Source: an uncultured Campylobacter sp. (GTDB taxonomy: Bacteria > Campylobacterota > Campylobacteria > Campylobacterales > Campylobacteraceae). From it: a stretch of DNA of 58,192 nucleotides. Position numbers and translations under genes: made by a program. Positions within the stretch are counted from its first letter, which is position 1, and each line of letters opens with the position of its first letter. The notes under the pieces are model-generated. The model ran no database searches. It was not told the DNA's origin and was given only the letters and a program-made list of their open reading frames with translations. Where the stretch lies: contig CAKVDW010000013.1 in the NCBI GenBank assembly GCA_934728065.1, forward strand, positions 1 to 58,192. Direction: 5' to 3'. Below, one piece after another: positions 8,081 through 18,119 of the stretch.

Positions 8081-8959
8081 TTAAATTTTACTAAAATCAA
8101 ATTTAGCTAAACTCTCTTTCCATTGTGGGATTGTAAGCTTAAAATGCGCTTTGATTTTGCTTGTGTCTAAAACGCTGTAAAATGGGCGAGGGGCGATGAT
8201 TTTGTCCGCATTCATCGCTAAATACTCGCTTGAACTCACGCTTTTTACAACGCAACTTGCGCCTAAAATTCGCACTATTTCACACGCAAATTCCCACCAG
8301 CTCGCCACGCCCTCATTTGCGTAGTGAAAAATTTCTGTGCCATTTAGCGTGTCAAGTTTTGGCAAGATAGTGCAAATGGCGCGTGCTAAATCCCTTGCGT
8401 TTGTCGGTGAGCCAACTTGGTCGCTAACTACTGAAATTTCTTCTTTTGTCAAGGCTAAACGCGCTATGGTTTTGACAAAGTTGCTGCCAAATTCGCTGTA
8501 AAGCCAGCTCGTGCGGATAATGCAAGATTTGCTTAAATTTTCGCTTAAAATCGCAAGCTCGCCCGCTCTTTTGCTTGCCCCATAAACGCCAAGCGGTGCG
8601 GTGTTATCGCTTTCAGCAAGCGGTTTGCTCGCCTTGCCATCAAAAACATAATCAGTCGAAATATGAACAAGCCTCGCACCACTCATCTTGCACGCTTTGG
8701 CTAAATGTAGCGCGCCTTTTTCATTTACCGCAAAGGCTCTTTGGCTTTCATTTTGAGCCTTATCCACCGCTGTAAAAGCCGCGCAATTTACCACCGCGTC
8801 AAATTTGTCTTGACAAAGTGCCGCAAATACGGCTTTTTCGTCTGTAATGTCAAGCGCGTTTTTATCCACAAAAACAAAATTTAAATCCTTAAATTTATCT
8901 TGCAAAAAGCAAATTTCACTGCCTAATTGTCCGTTTGCACCTGTAACTAAAACTTTCAT
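8081..8959 (-). CDS. rfbD: dTDP-4-dehydrorhamnose reductase (RmlD)
   Basis: NAD(P)H-dependent reductase that finishes dTDP-L-rhamnose. The 292-aa protein has the nucleotide loop TGANGQLGSE (6-15), STDYVFDG (101-108) and the catalytic pair in YGASK (126-130). The start overlaps the stop of the upstream GT61 gene by four bases, so expression is probably coupled to that phase-variable gene. An early stop there could lower RmlD through polarity. Confidence 0.95.
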   Translation of the reverse strand: MKVLVTGANGQLGSEICFLQDKFKDLNFVFVDKNALDITDEKAVFAALCQDKFDAVVNCAAFTAVDKAQNESQRAFAVNEKGALHLAKACKMSGARLVHISTDYVFDGKASKPLAESDNTAPLGVYGASKRAGELAILSENLSKSCIIRTSWLYSEFGSNFVKTIARLALTKEEISVVSDQVGSPTNARDLARAICTILPKLDTLNGTEIFHYANEGVASWWEFACEIVRILGASCVVKSVSSSEYLAMNADKIIAPRPFYSVLDTSKIKAHFKLTIPQWKESLAKFDFSKI

Positions 8960-10141
8960 TTGGAAACCTTTTTAAGCGTTCGGCGAAACTCTTTTGCTAC
9001 GATACTTGGAAAATACCTTACCCTAAAAAACCACCACGCTAGCTTTGGACTGAAAAAATAAAGCCTTAAAAAGCGTTCAAAAGCCTTAAATTCTTGCGAT
9101 AAAACTTCAAAAAGCTCGTTATTAACTTGCTTTATCCTTGCTTTAAAGTTCAAAAAACTTTCATTTAACTGCGTTTGAGTAGGCTTTTGCAATAAGCGAT
9201 TTGCGGCTAAATCTTTTTTGTATTCTGTGAGATATTGATGAATATTATTTGCTGTGCTGTGTAAGCTGTCTTTGCTCATTGTAAGATTTTGTGGTAAAAA
9301 TAAAAATGGACCACGCCCAGCAGCTACGCCAAAAAGTTCTATATAAGCATCAATTCTTTTTGTTTTAAGCTGTTTGATTTTATCAACAATGCTTTGAAAA
9401 CCATTAGGAAAAGAAGTTTTAAGCACGATTTCAAGCTCACTGCCATAAGGGGCAAAAATCATATTATGCGGCAAAGTTCCCCCTACGCAAGCAAATTTTA
9501 ATCCCCCCCCCCCATAGTGCTAATTGCTCACTTGGCGAAAGTGTCTCAGGATACACTATTTTATAGCCTTTTTGTGCGTAAAATTCCTCGAAAAATTCCT
9601 CGCCAAATTCAAGCGAACGCGCCTTGTCAAATCTACGGCGCGAAAGATAAAGGGCTTGACTTTTAACAGGCGTAATCTTTGAAGTGATAAAATCTATCAT
9701 TTTTCTGTGCATTTCAATGCCATTTTCATTCCAAAAAGAATCATCAGGCACGGTGATTTGCGCGAATTTTGTAGGCTTTGTGATGGGTATCAAATTTCGC
9801 TCATTTAAGTTAAAAAAATCCAAAATAAAACGCTCAAAAGCTGAAAATTCCTTGCTATGAAGACGGCTATAAATAAATTTATGATGAGCCGTGTTTTGCA
9901 AAACCCACCAAAGCCTTGCAAGCTCTTCTGTGATAAAATGCCCGTGATGAGCGCGAAAAAAGCCCAAAAAAACGACTTTTTCATTGATAAATTGAATCTT
10001 GCCCTTAAAGTTTGCTTTGTAATTCTGCGTTTGCCCTGAAATTCTATATCCATTTTCATTATAAATGCCCTGCAACGCGCCAAAGGGAAAAACAACAGCG
10101 TTTTTAATGATTTGCTCGCTTAATTTCATTTTTTTCATCAT
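8956..10141 (-). CDS. Phase-variable GT61-type glycosyltransferase, frameshifted (OFF) here
   Basis: The gene lies in two frames joined at a G11 tract. The upstream part reads MKLSEQIIKNAVVFPFG...HHGHFITEELARLWW and on to SEQLALWGGG, then soon hits a stop. The downstream part resumes as GTLPHNMIFAPYGS. With ten G the join reads LALWGGGLKFACVGGTLPHN, equal in length to the same region of the neighbouring paralogue. The restored protein would be about 394 aa. HGHFxTE and the GTLPHN region fit the GT61 (DUF563) family. The in-frame start options MMKKMKLS directly follow the upstream gene's stop; 10141 is chosen. A read error in the tract is possible. Confidence 0.85.
9503..9513 (-). repeat. Poly-G tract (G11) inside GT61 gene
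   Basis: Eleven C on the plus strand. Eleven G puts the coding frame out; ten or thirteen restores it. Confidence 0.95.
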
Positions 10142-10142
10142 C

Positions 10143-11395
10143 TTACCACTTGTTCCAAGCTCGAAAGCTTTCCATAAAAATCTTTTGGGGCAAATGATAA
10201 AGGTTAAAGCCCAAATACGCAAGTTTTGGATAAGAGTAAAAAAGCCTTGCCCATCGCTCAAAAGCCCTAAAATTTGACTTTAAATCTACAAAAAGTTTTT
10301 CATCTATGCTTTGAATTTCATCTTTAAAGGCGGTAAAACTCTCATCAAGTTGTGTTTTTGTAGGCATTGTGGCGAGTATTTTTCGTGTAAGTTGCCTTAA
10401 ATACTCCCTTAAATACGCTTTAATATAGGCTTTATAATCACGCAAAGTTTGAGGGCTTAAAGGTAAATCTCTCATCAAAATCACAAAGGGACCGCGTCCG
10501 ATATTTACGCCAAAAAGCTCCAAACAAGCATCTATATCATCTCGTTTAAGTCCTTTAAATTCATCAACAAAGGCTTGCGTGCCGTTGTGATAACGAGCTT
10601 TTTTGATTATGGTGAGTTTTGAGCCTTGTGGCATAAAGATAGCATTATGCGGTAAGGTCCCGCTAATAGCCGCTAAATGCTTACAGCCCGCATAAAGAGC
10701 GAGTTGTTTTTGTGGCGAAACTGTCTCTGGATAAACAATTTTATAGCCTTTTTTTTGGAAAAACTCATCGACATATTTATCGCCCCACTCGTAGATTAAC
10801 GCCTTTGTGTATTTTTGCCGAGAAAGATAAATTTTATCATTTTGTATAGGCTTTACTTGCTTGATGATAAAGTCAATCACTTCGCGGTGTTCTTTTGTGT
10901 AGAGTGGATTTTGCGTATAAGAAAAAGAACGAGCTGGCAAGATAAGTTCTTTAAATTGAGTAGGCTTTGTGATGGCGATGAGATTGCTTTCATCAAGCCC
11001 AAAAAGCGAAAAAACAAAGCGTTCAAAAGCACCTAAACTTGCTCTTTTGTAACGCACAAAGGCAAATTTATGGCTTTTTATTCCATTTTGCAAAACCCAC
11101 CAAAGCCTTGCAAGTTCTTCTGTGATAAAATGTCCGTGAAAGCCACTTAAAAAGCCTAAAAACACGACACTCATATCACAATACCCCCCCCCTGTTTTAG
11201 AATTTTATCAGCTTTAATAAAGGCTTTTGGGGCTTTAAAATCTTTTTTAAAAACAAAATCACAGTAATAATTTGAAATTTTAAAGCCTTGCTCATCATAA
11301 ACGCCACTATGTTTAGAGCCAAAATTTTCACCCTTTTCAAAGGGTAAAATGATGGCGTTTTTTATTGTCGTTTCGCTTAAATTTTTCTCTTGCAT
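10143..11395 (-). CDS. Second phase-variable GT61-type glycosyltransferase, frameshifted (OFF) here
   Basis: Tandem paralogue of the next gene. The N-terminal part begins MQEKNLSETTIKNAIILPFE and runs to KILKQGGG, where the G9 tract shifts it into a stop. The remainder starts YCDMSVVFLGFLSGFHGHF and continues with EELARLWW, PHNAIFMPQGS and a helical C-terminus. Ten G would join both into about 417 aa. At G9, internal initiation at MSVVFLG (11174) could yield a 343-aa form lacking the first beta-strands. The start has AAGGA at good spacing just after the rfbC stop. Confidence 0.85.
11184..11192 (-). repeat. Poly-G tract (G9) inside second GT61 gene
   Basis: Nine C on the plus strand. The frame is closed at nine and open at ten (or seven or thirteen). 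Confidence 0.95.
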
Positions 11396-11403
11396 TTTAG
11401 TCC

Positions 11404-11961
11404 TTAAAACAACTCTTTTGCTTCATTTAGCGTGGGTTGAATTTTATCTTTTTGGCTTAAAATCAGCTTATTTAAATCATAAAAATCGCCCCAATTTATG
11501 TTAATTTGCGCGTCATTCCACAAAATGCCCCTATCGCACTCTTTGTTGTAAAACTTATCAACCTTATAGGCAAAAACCGTGTCATCTTCAAGCACCAAAA
11601 AGCCGTGTGCAAAGCCCTTTGGCAGCAGGATTTGGCGTTTGTTTTCTCCGCTTAACTCCACAGCAACAAATTCGCCAAAAGTCGCTGAATTTCGCCGAAT
11701 ATCCACCGCCACATCAAGCACGCGCCCACGCACCACACGCACGAGCTTGCTTTGAGCGTGCGGGGGTAGCTGAAAATGCAGTCCGCGCAAGACGCCTTTT
11801 TGCGAACAGCTTTCATTATCTTGCACGAAATTCCACTTGCAATTTGTGAAAACTTCAAGCAAATCAAGCCTAAAAGTTTCAACAAAATAACCGCGCTCAT
11901 CAGCATAAATTTGTGGCTGGCAGATGATGACGCCGTCTAGTTTTGTCTTTATAAATTCCAT
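11404..11961 (-). CDS. rfbC: dTDP-4-dehydrorhamnose 3,5-epimerase (RmlC)
   Basis: Third enzyme of dTDP-L-rhamnose synthesis, a cupin of 185 aa. It has DERGYFVETF (21-30), QDNESCSQKGVLRGLHFQ (47-64, catalytic His62) and the strand-rich core VRGRVLDVAVDIR. Length and motifs are complete. A 215-base gap with an inverted repeat separates it from rfbA; the two GT61 genes follow. Confidence 0.95.
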   Translation of the reverse strand: MEFIKTKLDGVIICQPQIYADERGYFVETFRLDLLEVFTNCKWNFVQDNESCSQKGVLRGLHFQLPPHAQSKLVRVVRGRVLDVAVDIRRNSATFGEFVAVELSGENKRQILLPKGFAHGFLVLEDDTVFAYKVDKFYNKECDRGILWNDAQININWGDFYDLNKLILSQKDKIQPTLNEAKELF

Positions 11962-11985
11962 TTTTATCCTTTTTTAGGCGTTGGT

Positions 11986-12163
11986 TTTTAGCGAATTTCG
12001 TCAAAAAACAAGCCACATTTTACAAACAACTTTGTTTGTGTGCTTTCATTTGGCAAAGGATTTTAGATGAAGTTTGCAGGTTGTGCCGAAAAAATTTTGC
12101 GAGGCTAGGTAATAAAACCTGCCGAAGCTAAATTTTTTCAAACTCCTGTAAAATTCGCTAAAA
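11986..12163. repeat. Intergenic element bounded by a 13-bp inverted repeat
   Basis: TTTTAGCGAATTT (11986-11998) is perfectly complementary to AAATTCGCTAAAA (12151-12163). Inside are smaller hairpins, CAAACAACTTTGTTTG and GCAGGTT...AACCTGC. No gene fits the 215-base rfbC-rfbA gap. It could be a small mobile element remnant or a structured operon RNA. Confidence 0.5.
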
Positions 12164-12176
12164 GCCAAAGCCAAAT

Positions 12177-13052
12177 CTACCTTTCATTTATTAAATTTAA
12201 CAAATATCTTCCATAATCATTCTTACTCATCTTTTCTCCAAGTTCGCGCAACCTGCCCTCATCAATCCAGCCGTTTAAAAAGGCGATTTCCTCTAAACAA
12301 GCGATTTTGAGATTTTGCCTTTTTTGTAGGGTTTGGATAAAGCTGCTTGCTTCTAAAAGCGAGTCGTGCGTGCCTGTGTCAAGCCACGCGAAACCTCGCC
12401 CCATAAGCTCGCATTTTAACCGCTTTTGCGCTAAATAAAGCTCGTTCAGTGAAGTGATTTCAAGCTCGCCGCGCGCACTTGGGCGGATTTGCTTTGCAAG
12501 CGCGCTCACTCCGCTTGGGTAAAAATAAAGCCCCGTTACAGCATAATCGCTCTTTGGCACGGCTGGCTTTTCTTCAAGCCCTATAACTTCGCCTTTTGCA
12601 TTAAATTCAGCTATGCCATACCTTTGCGGGTCGCGCACCTTGTAGCCAAAGATTGTTGCAAAGCCTTTGTTTGCGCTTTCTACGCCGTTTTTTAAAAGCG
12701 GAGTTAAGCCGCCGCCGTAAAAAATGTTGTCCCCTAAAACAAGGCAAGCTGGGCTTTGCCCTAAAAATTTCTCGCCCAAAATAAAGGCTTGGGCTAGTCC
12801 GTCAGGGCTTGGCTGCTCACAGTAGCTTAAATTCACGCCAAAGTCCGCCCCGTCTCCCAAAAGTGCCTTGAAATTTGCGCTATCTTGGGGCGTGGTGATG
12901 ATGAGAATATCCGTAATGCCTGCAAGCATTAGCACAGAAAGCGGATAGTAAATCATCGGTTTGTCAAAGACGGGCAAAAGCTGCTTGCTGATGCCTTTTG
13001 TGATGGGGTAAAGCCTCGTACCACTGCCCCCTGCTAGAATTATGCCTTTCAT
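12177..13052 (-). CDS. rfbA: Glucose-1-phosphate thymidylyltransferase (RmlA)
   Basis: Makes dTDP-glucose, the first committed step to dTDP-rhamnose. The nucleotidyltransferase signature [20 protein letters not shown] (6-25) is complete, and [21 protein letters not shown] and EEKPAVPKS are all present. It is 291 aa, as usual. Its ATG overlaps the stop of the upstream GT2 gene (ATGA), giving translational coupling. Confidence 0.96.
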   Translation of the reverse strand: MKGIILAGGSGTRLYPITKGISKQLLPVFDKPMIYYPLSVLMLAGITDILIITTPQDSANFKALLGDGADFGVNLSYCEQPSPDGLAQAFILGEKFLGQSPACLVLGDNIFYGGGLTPLLKNGVESANKGFATIFGYKVRDPQRYGIAEFNAKGEVIGLEEKPAVPKSDYAVTGLYFYPSGVSALAKQIRPSARGELEITSLNELYLAQKRLKCELMGRGFAWLDTGTHDSLLEASSFIQTLQKRQNLKIACLEEIAFLNGWIDEGRLRELGEKMSKNDYGRYLLNLINER

Positions 13053-13972
13053 TGTGTGTCCTTAAAATAAGTTTGAATTTTTAAAAGTCTTAGTTGATTA
13101 AACACAGAAAAGACAAATCTATTTTGAATAGTTTTATAGGTGATTTTAAAAAGCGGTATGCCTAAAAAATAAAGCTTAGTATGCGGATAAATGTGAGTGA
13201 GTTTAAATAAAGGCAAGCCTAAAATATCAATCTTTGTTTCTCTTGTCATTCTTGTGTATTCTGCTAGTTTAAAAAGCTGTGGATATTTCGTTTTGTTTTC
13301 ATCGATAATAGCTTCGGTGATTTTGTCCATTTTAGCTGAACTTTGCTCACTTGTATTGTCGTAATTTCTATAATAAAGCATAATTTCATCTAAATTCGCA
13401 AATTCGGTTTTGTCAATCAAATCACAATGAAGTTTATAATCCTCGCAAGGACTATAAAGGGCATTATAAGAAATTTGGTTTTCTTGCAAAATGCTTTTTC
13501 GCATCATTGTTGTTGGGTGCAAAAAGGCATATTTGCGCATTAAACGAAGTTTGATAGCCACGCTTTTTGTCGGTAAAAATTCACTTTTTTTACTGCTCAT
13601 TAGTTCAATGCCACCGCCCACAACGCCTACTTCTTCATTTGCTTCCAAAAACGCCACCTCCTTTTCAAAGCGTTCTTTAACACTTACATCATCGTGGTCG
13701 ATGACGGCTAAAAATTCGCCCTTTGCTAAGTCTATGAGTTTGTTGCGAGAGCCACTAATGCCTAAATTTCGCGGGTTTTTAAAATATTTTATGCGCTCAT
13801 CTTTTTTAGCATACTCTAAAATGAAATTTTCAAGCTCCAAATTCTGCGGCGAGTCGTTTAAAATCAAAAATTCAAAGTCGCTAAAAGTTTGGTTAAGCAC
13901 GCTTTCAATAGTCTCTTTAAGATAGGCTAAATTTGAGTTATAAACGGGCATTAGAGCTGAGATTTTTGGCAT
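13049..13972 (-). CDS. GT2 family glycosyltransferase
   Basis: Cytoplasmic GT-A fold transferase using a nucleotide sugar. It begins [19 protein letters not shown] and has the loop [20 protein letters not shown], the metal-binding DHDD at 92-95, and a downstream HPTTMMRK...CEDYKLH segment typical of the acceptor side. At 307 aa it is a normal single domain with an extra tail. It starts one base after the infB stop, so the glycan block is joined seamlessly to the translation operon. The transferred sugar may be rhamnose, but the sequence does not prove this. Confidence 0.9.
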   Translation of the reverse strand: MPKISALMPVYNSNLAYLKETIESVLNQTFSDFEFLILNDSPQNLELENFILEYAKKDERIKYFKNPRNLGISGSRNKLIDLAKGEFLAVIDHDDVSVKERFEKEVAFLEANEEVGVVGGGIELMSSKKSEFLPTKSVAIKLRLMRKYAFLHPTTMMRKSILQENQISYNALYSPCEDYKLHCDLIDKTEFANLDEIMLYYRNYDNTSEQSSAKMDKITEAIIDENKTKYPQLFKLAEYTRMTRETKIDILGLPLFKLTHIYPHTKLYFLGIPLFKITYKTIQNRFVFSVFNQLRLLKIQTYFKDTQ

Positions 13973-13973
13973 T

Positions 13974-16535
13974 TTATATCTCCGCTCTTTGCGCTACTTC
14001 TTTGTAGCTTTCTATGTAATCTCCCTCGCGCATATCATTACACCCCTCAATCCCAACGCCGCATTCATAGCCTTTGGCGACTTCTTTGACATCGTCTTTA
14101 AAGCGTTTGAGTGAGCTTACATTGCCCTCAAAGACGACAACGCCTTCTCTTATGAGCCTTATTTTCGCTCCGCGGTTGATGACGCCATCGCTTACCATAC
14201 AACCTGCGATTTGCCCTATTTTTGGCACGGAGATGACTTGCAGAATTTTAGCTTGTCCGAGTTGCTCCTCGCTGATGATAGGACTCATCAACCCACTTAA
14301 AAGCGCTTTAACATCATCGATTAGGTTGTAGATGACATTGTAGGTTTTGATTTCTACGCCTCTGTCCTTTGCCTTTTCTTTTATATCGCCTGTTGGGCGG
14401 ATATTAAAGCCCAAAACTATGGAATTTTCGCTTGCCGAAGCTAGCTCAATGTCGCTTTGCGTGATACCGCCGACACCTGAATGGATAATATCGATTTTAA
14501 TCTCATCGTTTTTGAGCTTTTCAAGGCTGGCTTTTAAAGCCTCCAAAGAGCCTTGCACATCGGCTTTTAAGATGATAGGCAAGGATTTTAGGTTGCCCTC
14601 TTTGATTTTTGCGCCAAGCTCGTCAATGCTTACCTTTGTGGATTTGCTCAACTCTTTTTGTCGGTTGTGTTCAAAGCGTTTTGCGGCATACTCACGCGCT
14701 TCTTTGTCGCTTTTTACGCTAATAAGCACCTCCCCAGCCTCAGCCACTTCGCTAAGCCCCACGATAACGCCACATTCGCCCGGCTTTATCTCTTTCAAAG
14801 CCTTGCCCGTGTCATCGCTCATCGCTCGCACCTTGCCATAAGCCACGCCAGCGACTATGGTATCGCCCACTTTGAGCGTGCCGTTTTGCACGATGATGGT
14901 AGCCACTGCCCCGCGCCCCTTTTGCACCGAGCTTTCTACTACGCTTGCCTTTGCAAAGGCTTTTGGGTTGGCTTTTAGCTCTAAAATGTCAGCCTGCAAA
15001 AGCACGATTTCAAGCAAATCATCAACCCCCGTGCCGTTTTTAGCCGAAATAGGCACGAATTCATACGAGCCGCCCCATTCCACAGGCGTGATTTCAAGCT
15101 CAGCAAGCTGAGTCTTTACCATATCGACATTTGCGCCCTCTTTGTCGATTTTGTTTATAGCGATGATGAGCGGCACGCCAGCACTTTTGGCGTGATTTAT
15201 GGCTTCTTTGGTTTGGGGCTTTACCCCATCATCAGCGGCAACTACGATGATAACAATGTCCGTTATGCTCGCTCCACGCGCACGCATAGCCGTAAATGCC
15301 TCGTGTCCGGGAGTGTCGATAAAGGTGATTTTGCGCCCATTTTTTTCTACCATATAAGCGCCCACATGTTGCGTGATACCGCCAGCCTCAGCGTTTGCCA
15401 CGCGTGATTTGCGTATGTAATCAAGCAGTGAAGTTTTGCCGTGGTCTACATGCCCCATTATGGTGATAACAGGCGCGCGCGCCTCGCTGCTGCTTTCATC
15501 TTGTGCGCTTTCATATTCTTTAACATAGTCAAATTCCACAGCCTCATCGATGATGCTCACTTCAATCCCAAATTCATCAGCTAAAATTTCTATGGCATCT
15601 TCGTCCAAAAAGTCATTTTTAGTCGTCATAAGCCCGAGCATAAAGAGTTTTGAGATAAGTTCGCTTGTGTTTTTGCCGATTTTATCAGCAAATTCATAAA
15701 GGCGAATTTCTTTTGGAATTTGCACGCTTTTCACTTCGGCGCGTTCTTTTTTCTCCACTCTTTTTGGCGGTTTTTTGCGACTTCTTCTTTGAATGCCGCC
15801 TTCTGTGAATTGATTAAAACTTTGTCTTAAAACGCTTGGTTGTTTTTTGGTGCTAACAGGCTCTGGCTTTGGCTGTATGGCATTTTGCGTAAAGTCTGGC
15901 AAAACGATGATATCCTCATCATCAAGCGAAATGTCGCTAAAATCGTTGCTAGCAAGCAAATCCATCTTTGTCGTGCTGTCTTTTTTGCTGACAGGCTGGG
16001 ACTTTGCTTTGGATTTTTTGGGCTTTTTGTCTAAATTTTGCGTGCTTGAAAACATATCTTTCAAATCTATGCGTTCGCTTGGCTTTAAATTCTCGCCACT
16101 TTTTTGCGAAGAGCTTTGTAAATTCGCATTTTGCTCTCTTTTTTTCTTAACAATAACAAGCCCACGCCGTTTTGCTAGGTTTTCTTCTGTATTTTCTTGT
16201 ATATTATCCTCTTTTTTTTCTTCAACCAAATCATCTTTTTTAGGCTTTTTTACTTCCTTTTTTTCCGTGTTTTTGCTCACTTGTTTTTTGGGTTCTTCTT
16301 CAAGCTTTTCTTCTTTTTTGCTTACCTTTTTTGGTGCAACAACCTTAAGCTTTGCCTTAAACATTTCAGGAATGAGATTTGTTTGTATATACTCGTAAAT
16401 TCCAGCTGCTTCTTCCTCTGTTACAGAGCTGTTTGCTGCTTTTACGCTCAGTCCAAGCTCATTTGCTTTTTGAAGAATATCCTTGTTTGAATAGCCCATT
16501 TCTTTGGCTATATCACTAATCTTAACCTTTGTCAT
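13974..16535 (-). CDS. infB: Translation initiation factor IF-2
   Basis: Brings initiator tRNA to the 30S subunit in a GTP-dependent way. The 853-aa protein has an N-terminal IF2_N segment (about 1-55), a long Lys/Glu-rich linker (60-270), a second IF2_N-like segment, and the G domain with GHVDHGKT (361-368), DTPGHEAF and NKIDKEGA, followed by the beta-barrel and fMet-tRNA domains. The start overlaps ylxR by 14 bases. The usual partner rbfA is displaced 7 kb downstream. Confidence 0.97.
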   Translation of the reverse strand: MTKVKISDIAKEMGYSNKDILQKANELGLSVKAANSSVTEEEAAGIYEYIQTNLIPEMFKAKLKVVAPKKVSKKEEKLEEEPKKQVSKNTEKKEVKKPKKDDLVEEKKEDNIQENTEENLAKRRGLVIVKKKREQNANLQSSSQKSGENLKPSERIDLKDMFSSTQNLDKKPKKSKAKSQPVSKKDSTTKMDLLASNDFSDISLDDEDIIVLPDFTQNAIQPKPEPVSTKKQPSVLRQSFNQFTEGGIQRRSRKKPPKRVEKKERAEVKSVQIPKEIRLYEFADKIGKNTSELISKLFMLGLMTTKNDFLDEDAIEILADEFGIEVSIIDEAVEFDYVKEYESAQDESSSEARAPVITIMGHVDHGKTSLLDYIRKSRVANAEAGGITQHVGAYMVEKNGRKITFIDTPGHEAFTAMRARGASITDIVIIVVAADDGVKPQTKEAINHAKSAGVPLIIAINKIDKEGANVDMVKTQLAELEITPVEWGGSYEFVPISAKNGTGVDDLLEIVLLQADILELKANPKAFAKASVVESSVQKGRGAVATIIVQNGTLKVGDTIVAGVAYGKVRAMSDDTGKALKEIKPGECGVIVGLSEVAEAGEVLISVKSDKEAREYAAKRFEHNRQKELSKSTKVSIDELGAKIKEGNLKSLPIILKADVQGSLEALKASLEKLKNDEIKIDIIHSGVGGITQSDIELASASENSIVLGFNIRPTGDIKEKAKDRGVEIKTYNVIYNLIDDVKALLSGLMSPIISEEQLGQAKILQVISVPKIGQIAGCMVSDGVINRGAKIRLIREGVVVFEGNVSSLKRFKDDVKEVAKGYECGVGIEGCNDMREGDYIESYKEVAQRAEI

Positions 16536-16788
16536 CTAACAATATCTCCTTAAAATTCGGCTGTATTATACCATTATAAATTTTAGAAAATGCTTTTTGC
16601 AAAACTTTTGTATCCTTTTGAGCGCAAAGCTCACAAAGATAAAAACTGCGTCCAAAACCTGTAAATTTAACAACTTCACCCGCTTTTATTTGCAAACGAA
16701 AAAGGTTTTTTTGCTCAACTCTTTTCCTGCAAACAATACACATTCTAATGGGTGTGCAAATTATACCCTTTTTTTCATTTTTTAGCAA
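16522..16788 (-). CDS. ylxR: YlxR/DUF448 family RNA-binding protein
   Basis: An 88-aa protein beside infB, the standard position of this family. It has the signature RMCIVCRKR and a second CELC pair, suggesting a small metal-supported nucleic-acid-binding fold, with FGRSFYLC in the middle. The annotated start is a TTG (16788) that overlaps the thrB stop; ATG at RMCIVC is a shorter option. A TATAAT-like string lies inside its first codons, so an internal infB promoter is possible. Confidence 0.8.
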   Translation of the reverse strand: MLKNEKKGIICTPIRMCIVCRKRVEQKNLFRLQIKAGEVVKFTGFGRSFYLCELCAQKDTKVLQKAFSKIYNGIIQPNFKEILLDDKG

Positions 16789-17660
16789 AAATCAAAGCCC
16801 TTATTATCAAATTCAACTATTTTTACCCCAAAATGTCCAAATTTTGCCTTCATTTTTTTATCAAGTTTTAGGACATCATCTTTATGAACAATGTTTAAAA
16901 AAGAACTTCCAGAGCCTGAAAGGGTGCTGAGTAAAGCACCGTTTTCAAGGGCGAGTTTTTGCACAGCAAAAAGTTCTGGTAAAGTTTTCATTCTTTGGTT
17001 TTGGTGTAAGTTGTCAAAACTTGCAAACTTCAGCATTTCATACCTTTTTTCTAAAAAACAAGCGGTTAAAAAAGAAGAATGAGAAAGGTTGAAAATAGCG
17101 TTTTTAAAACTAACATTTTTAGGCAAATTTGAACGAGATTTTTTCGTGTTCATCGACTCGTTTGGAATAACAAGCAAGGCTCTTAAATTTTTATCTATAT
17201 CTTTTTTTATGCTCAATACCTCATTTTTTTGAACCACGCTACACACAAAGCCACCAAATGTCGCTGGGGCGATATTGTCAGGGTGTTTTTCATAATGCAA
17301 GGCTTTATTAAGCACGGTTTGCTTGTCTGCTTTTTTTTCAACCATCATATAAGCACTTGCCACAGCACCAACAATAACAGCCGATGAGCTGCCAAGCCCG
17401 CGTGAAAAGGGGATATTATTTGTAAATTCAAAGCGAAAATTTGCTTTTTCTCCGCTTAAATCTTGGTAAAGTTCGTTAAAAATTCTCACAAAGGCATTAT
17501 TTTTTCTGAGAAAAATATTTTTTTCTCCCTCTCCTTTTATGTTTATGCTTGAAATTTTAGCCCTTTGAATTTGCACTTGATTAAAAAATTTTAAACTCAA
17601 ACCTAAACAGTCAAAGCCCGGTCCTAAATTTGCACTTGTGGCTGGAATTTTTATATTCAC
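16782..17660 (-). CDS. thrB: Homoserine kinase
   Basis: GHMP-family kinase phosphorylating L-homoserine on the way to threonine. The N-terminus reads NIKIPATSANLGPGFDCLGL, and the ATP loop is PFSRGLGSSSAVIVGA; a C-terminal LSTLSGSGSSFLNI glycine motif closes the site. A longer frame begins at 17711, but it would overlap tsaB and add residues foreign to the family. A GTG at 17660 with AAGGAT upstream gives 292 aa, the normal length, so it is chosen. Confidence 0.92.
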   Translation of the reverse strand: MNIKIPATSANLGPGFDCLGLSLKFFNQVQIQRAKISSINIKGEGEKNIFLRKNNAFVRIFNELYQDLSGEKANFRFEFTNNIPFSRGLGSSSAVIVGAVASAYMMVEKKADKQTVLNKALHYEKHPDNIAPATFGGFVCSVVQKNEVLSIKKDIDKNLRALLVIPNESMNTKKSRSNLPKNVSFKNAIFNLSHSSFLTACFLEKRYEMLKFASFDNLHQNQRMKTLPELFAVQKLALENGALLSTLSGSGSSFLNIVHKDDVLKLDKKMKAKFGHFGVKIVEFDNKGFDFC

Positions 17661-17679
17661 AAACTTATCCTTTTTTGCT

Positions 17680-18117
17680 TTACACCGCGTCCAAAAAATA
17701 AAAAGGCGCATTATCGCTTGATAAATTCAGCCCCTTTAAATTTTTTGGCAAAGCAAACTCGCCCGCTACTGCCTTTTGCAAGGCTATTTGCCCCTTATCA
17801 TAAACAAAGCACAAGGCGTTGTTTGCCCTAATGGGCGCATAATCATTTAGCTCAAAGGCACTTACCGCAAAGAGTGGTAAATTCAGCACTATGCTTAATG
17901 TTTTAAGGCTTACAAAGCTGATTTTTATCCCCATAAAAGAACCCGGTCCATTTGCGTAAATGAGCCTTTTTAGGCTAAATTCAGCCAAAATTTGCTCCAA
18001 AATCACGGGCAAAAACTCGCTCGCCTTTTCATCGCTTTCATAGCGTTTAAAAAGCTCATCATCTTTATAAAGCCCCAACTGAATGGGACTTGCAAGGGCG
18101 TTTAAGAGTAAAGTCAT
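17680..18117 (-). CDS. tsaB: TsaB-like tRNA threonylcarbamoyladenosine protein
   Basis: An ASKHA-fold scaffold that works with TsaD and TsaE in t6A tRNA modification. The diagnostic segment YANGPGSFMGIKISFVSLKTL is present near residues 54-74. At 145 aa it is shorter than the 220-230 aa typical of E. coli TsaB, because the C-terminal subdomain is reduced; short forms are usual in this lineage (from memory). It is packed two bases after lpxC. Confidence 0.82.
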   Translation of the reverse strand: MTLLLNALASPIQLGLYKDDELFKRYESDEKASEFLPVILEQILAEFSLKRLIYANGPGSFMGIKISFVSLKTLSIVLNLPLFAVSAFELNDYAPIRANNALCFVYDKGQIALQKAVAGEFALPKNLKGLNLSSDNAPFYFLDAV

Positions 18118-18119
18118 CG

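Noticed and set aside
9464..10261. A longer glycosyltransferase start at 10261
   Set aside because: The added 40 residues lie wholly inside the end of the upstream GT61 gene in another frame and are not shared with the paralogue.
16740..16790. GGTATAAT inside ylxR as a definite infB promoter
   Set aside because: It is a good -10 match, but it lies in coding sequence with no -35 and AT-rich context, so chance is not excluded.
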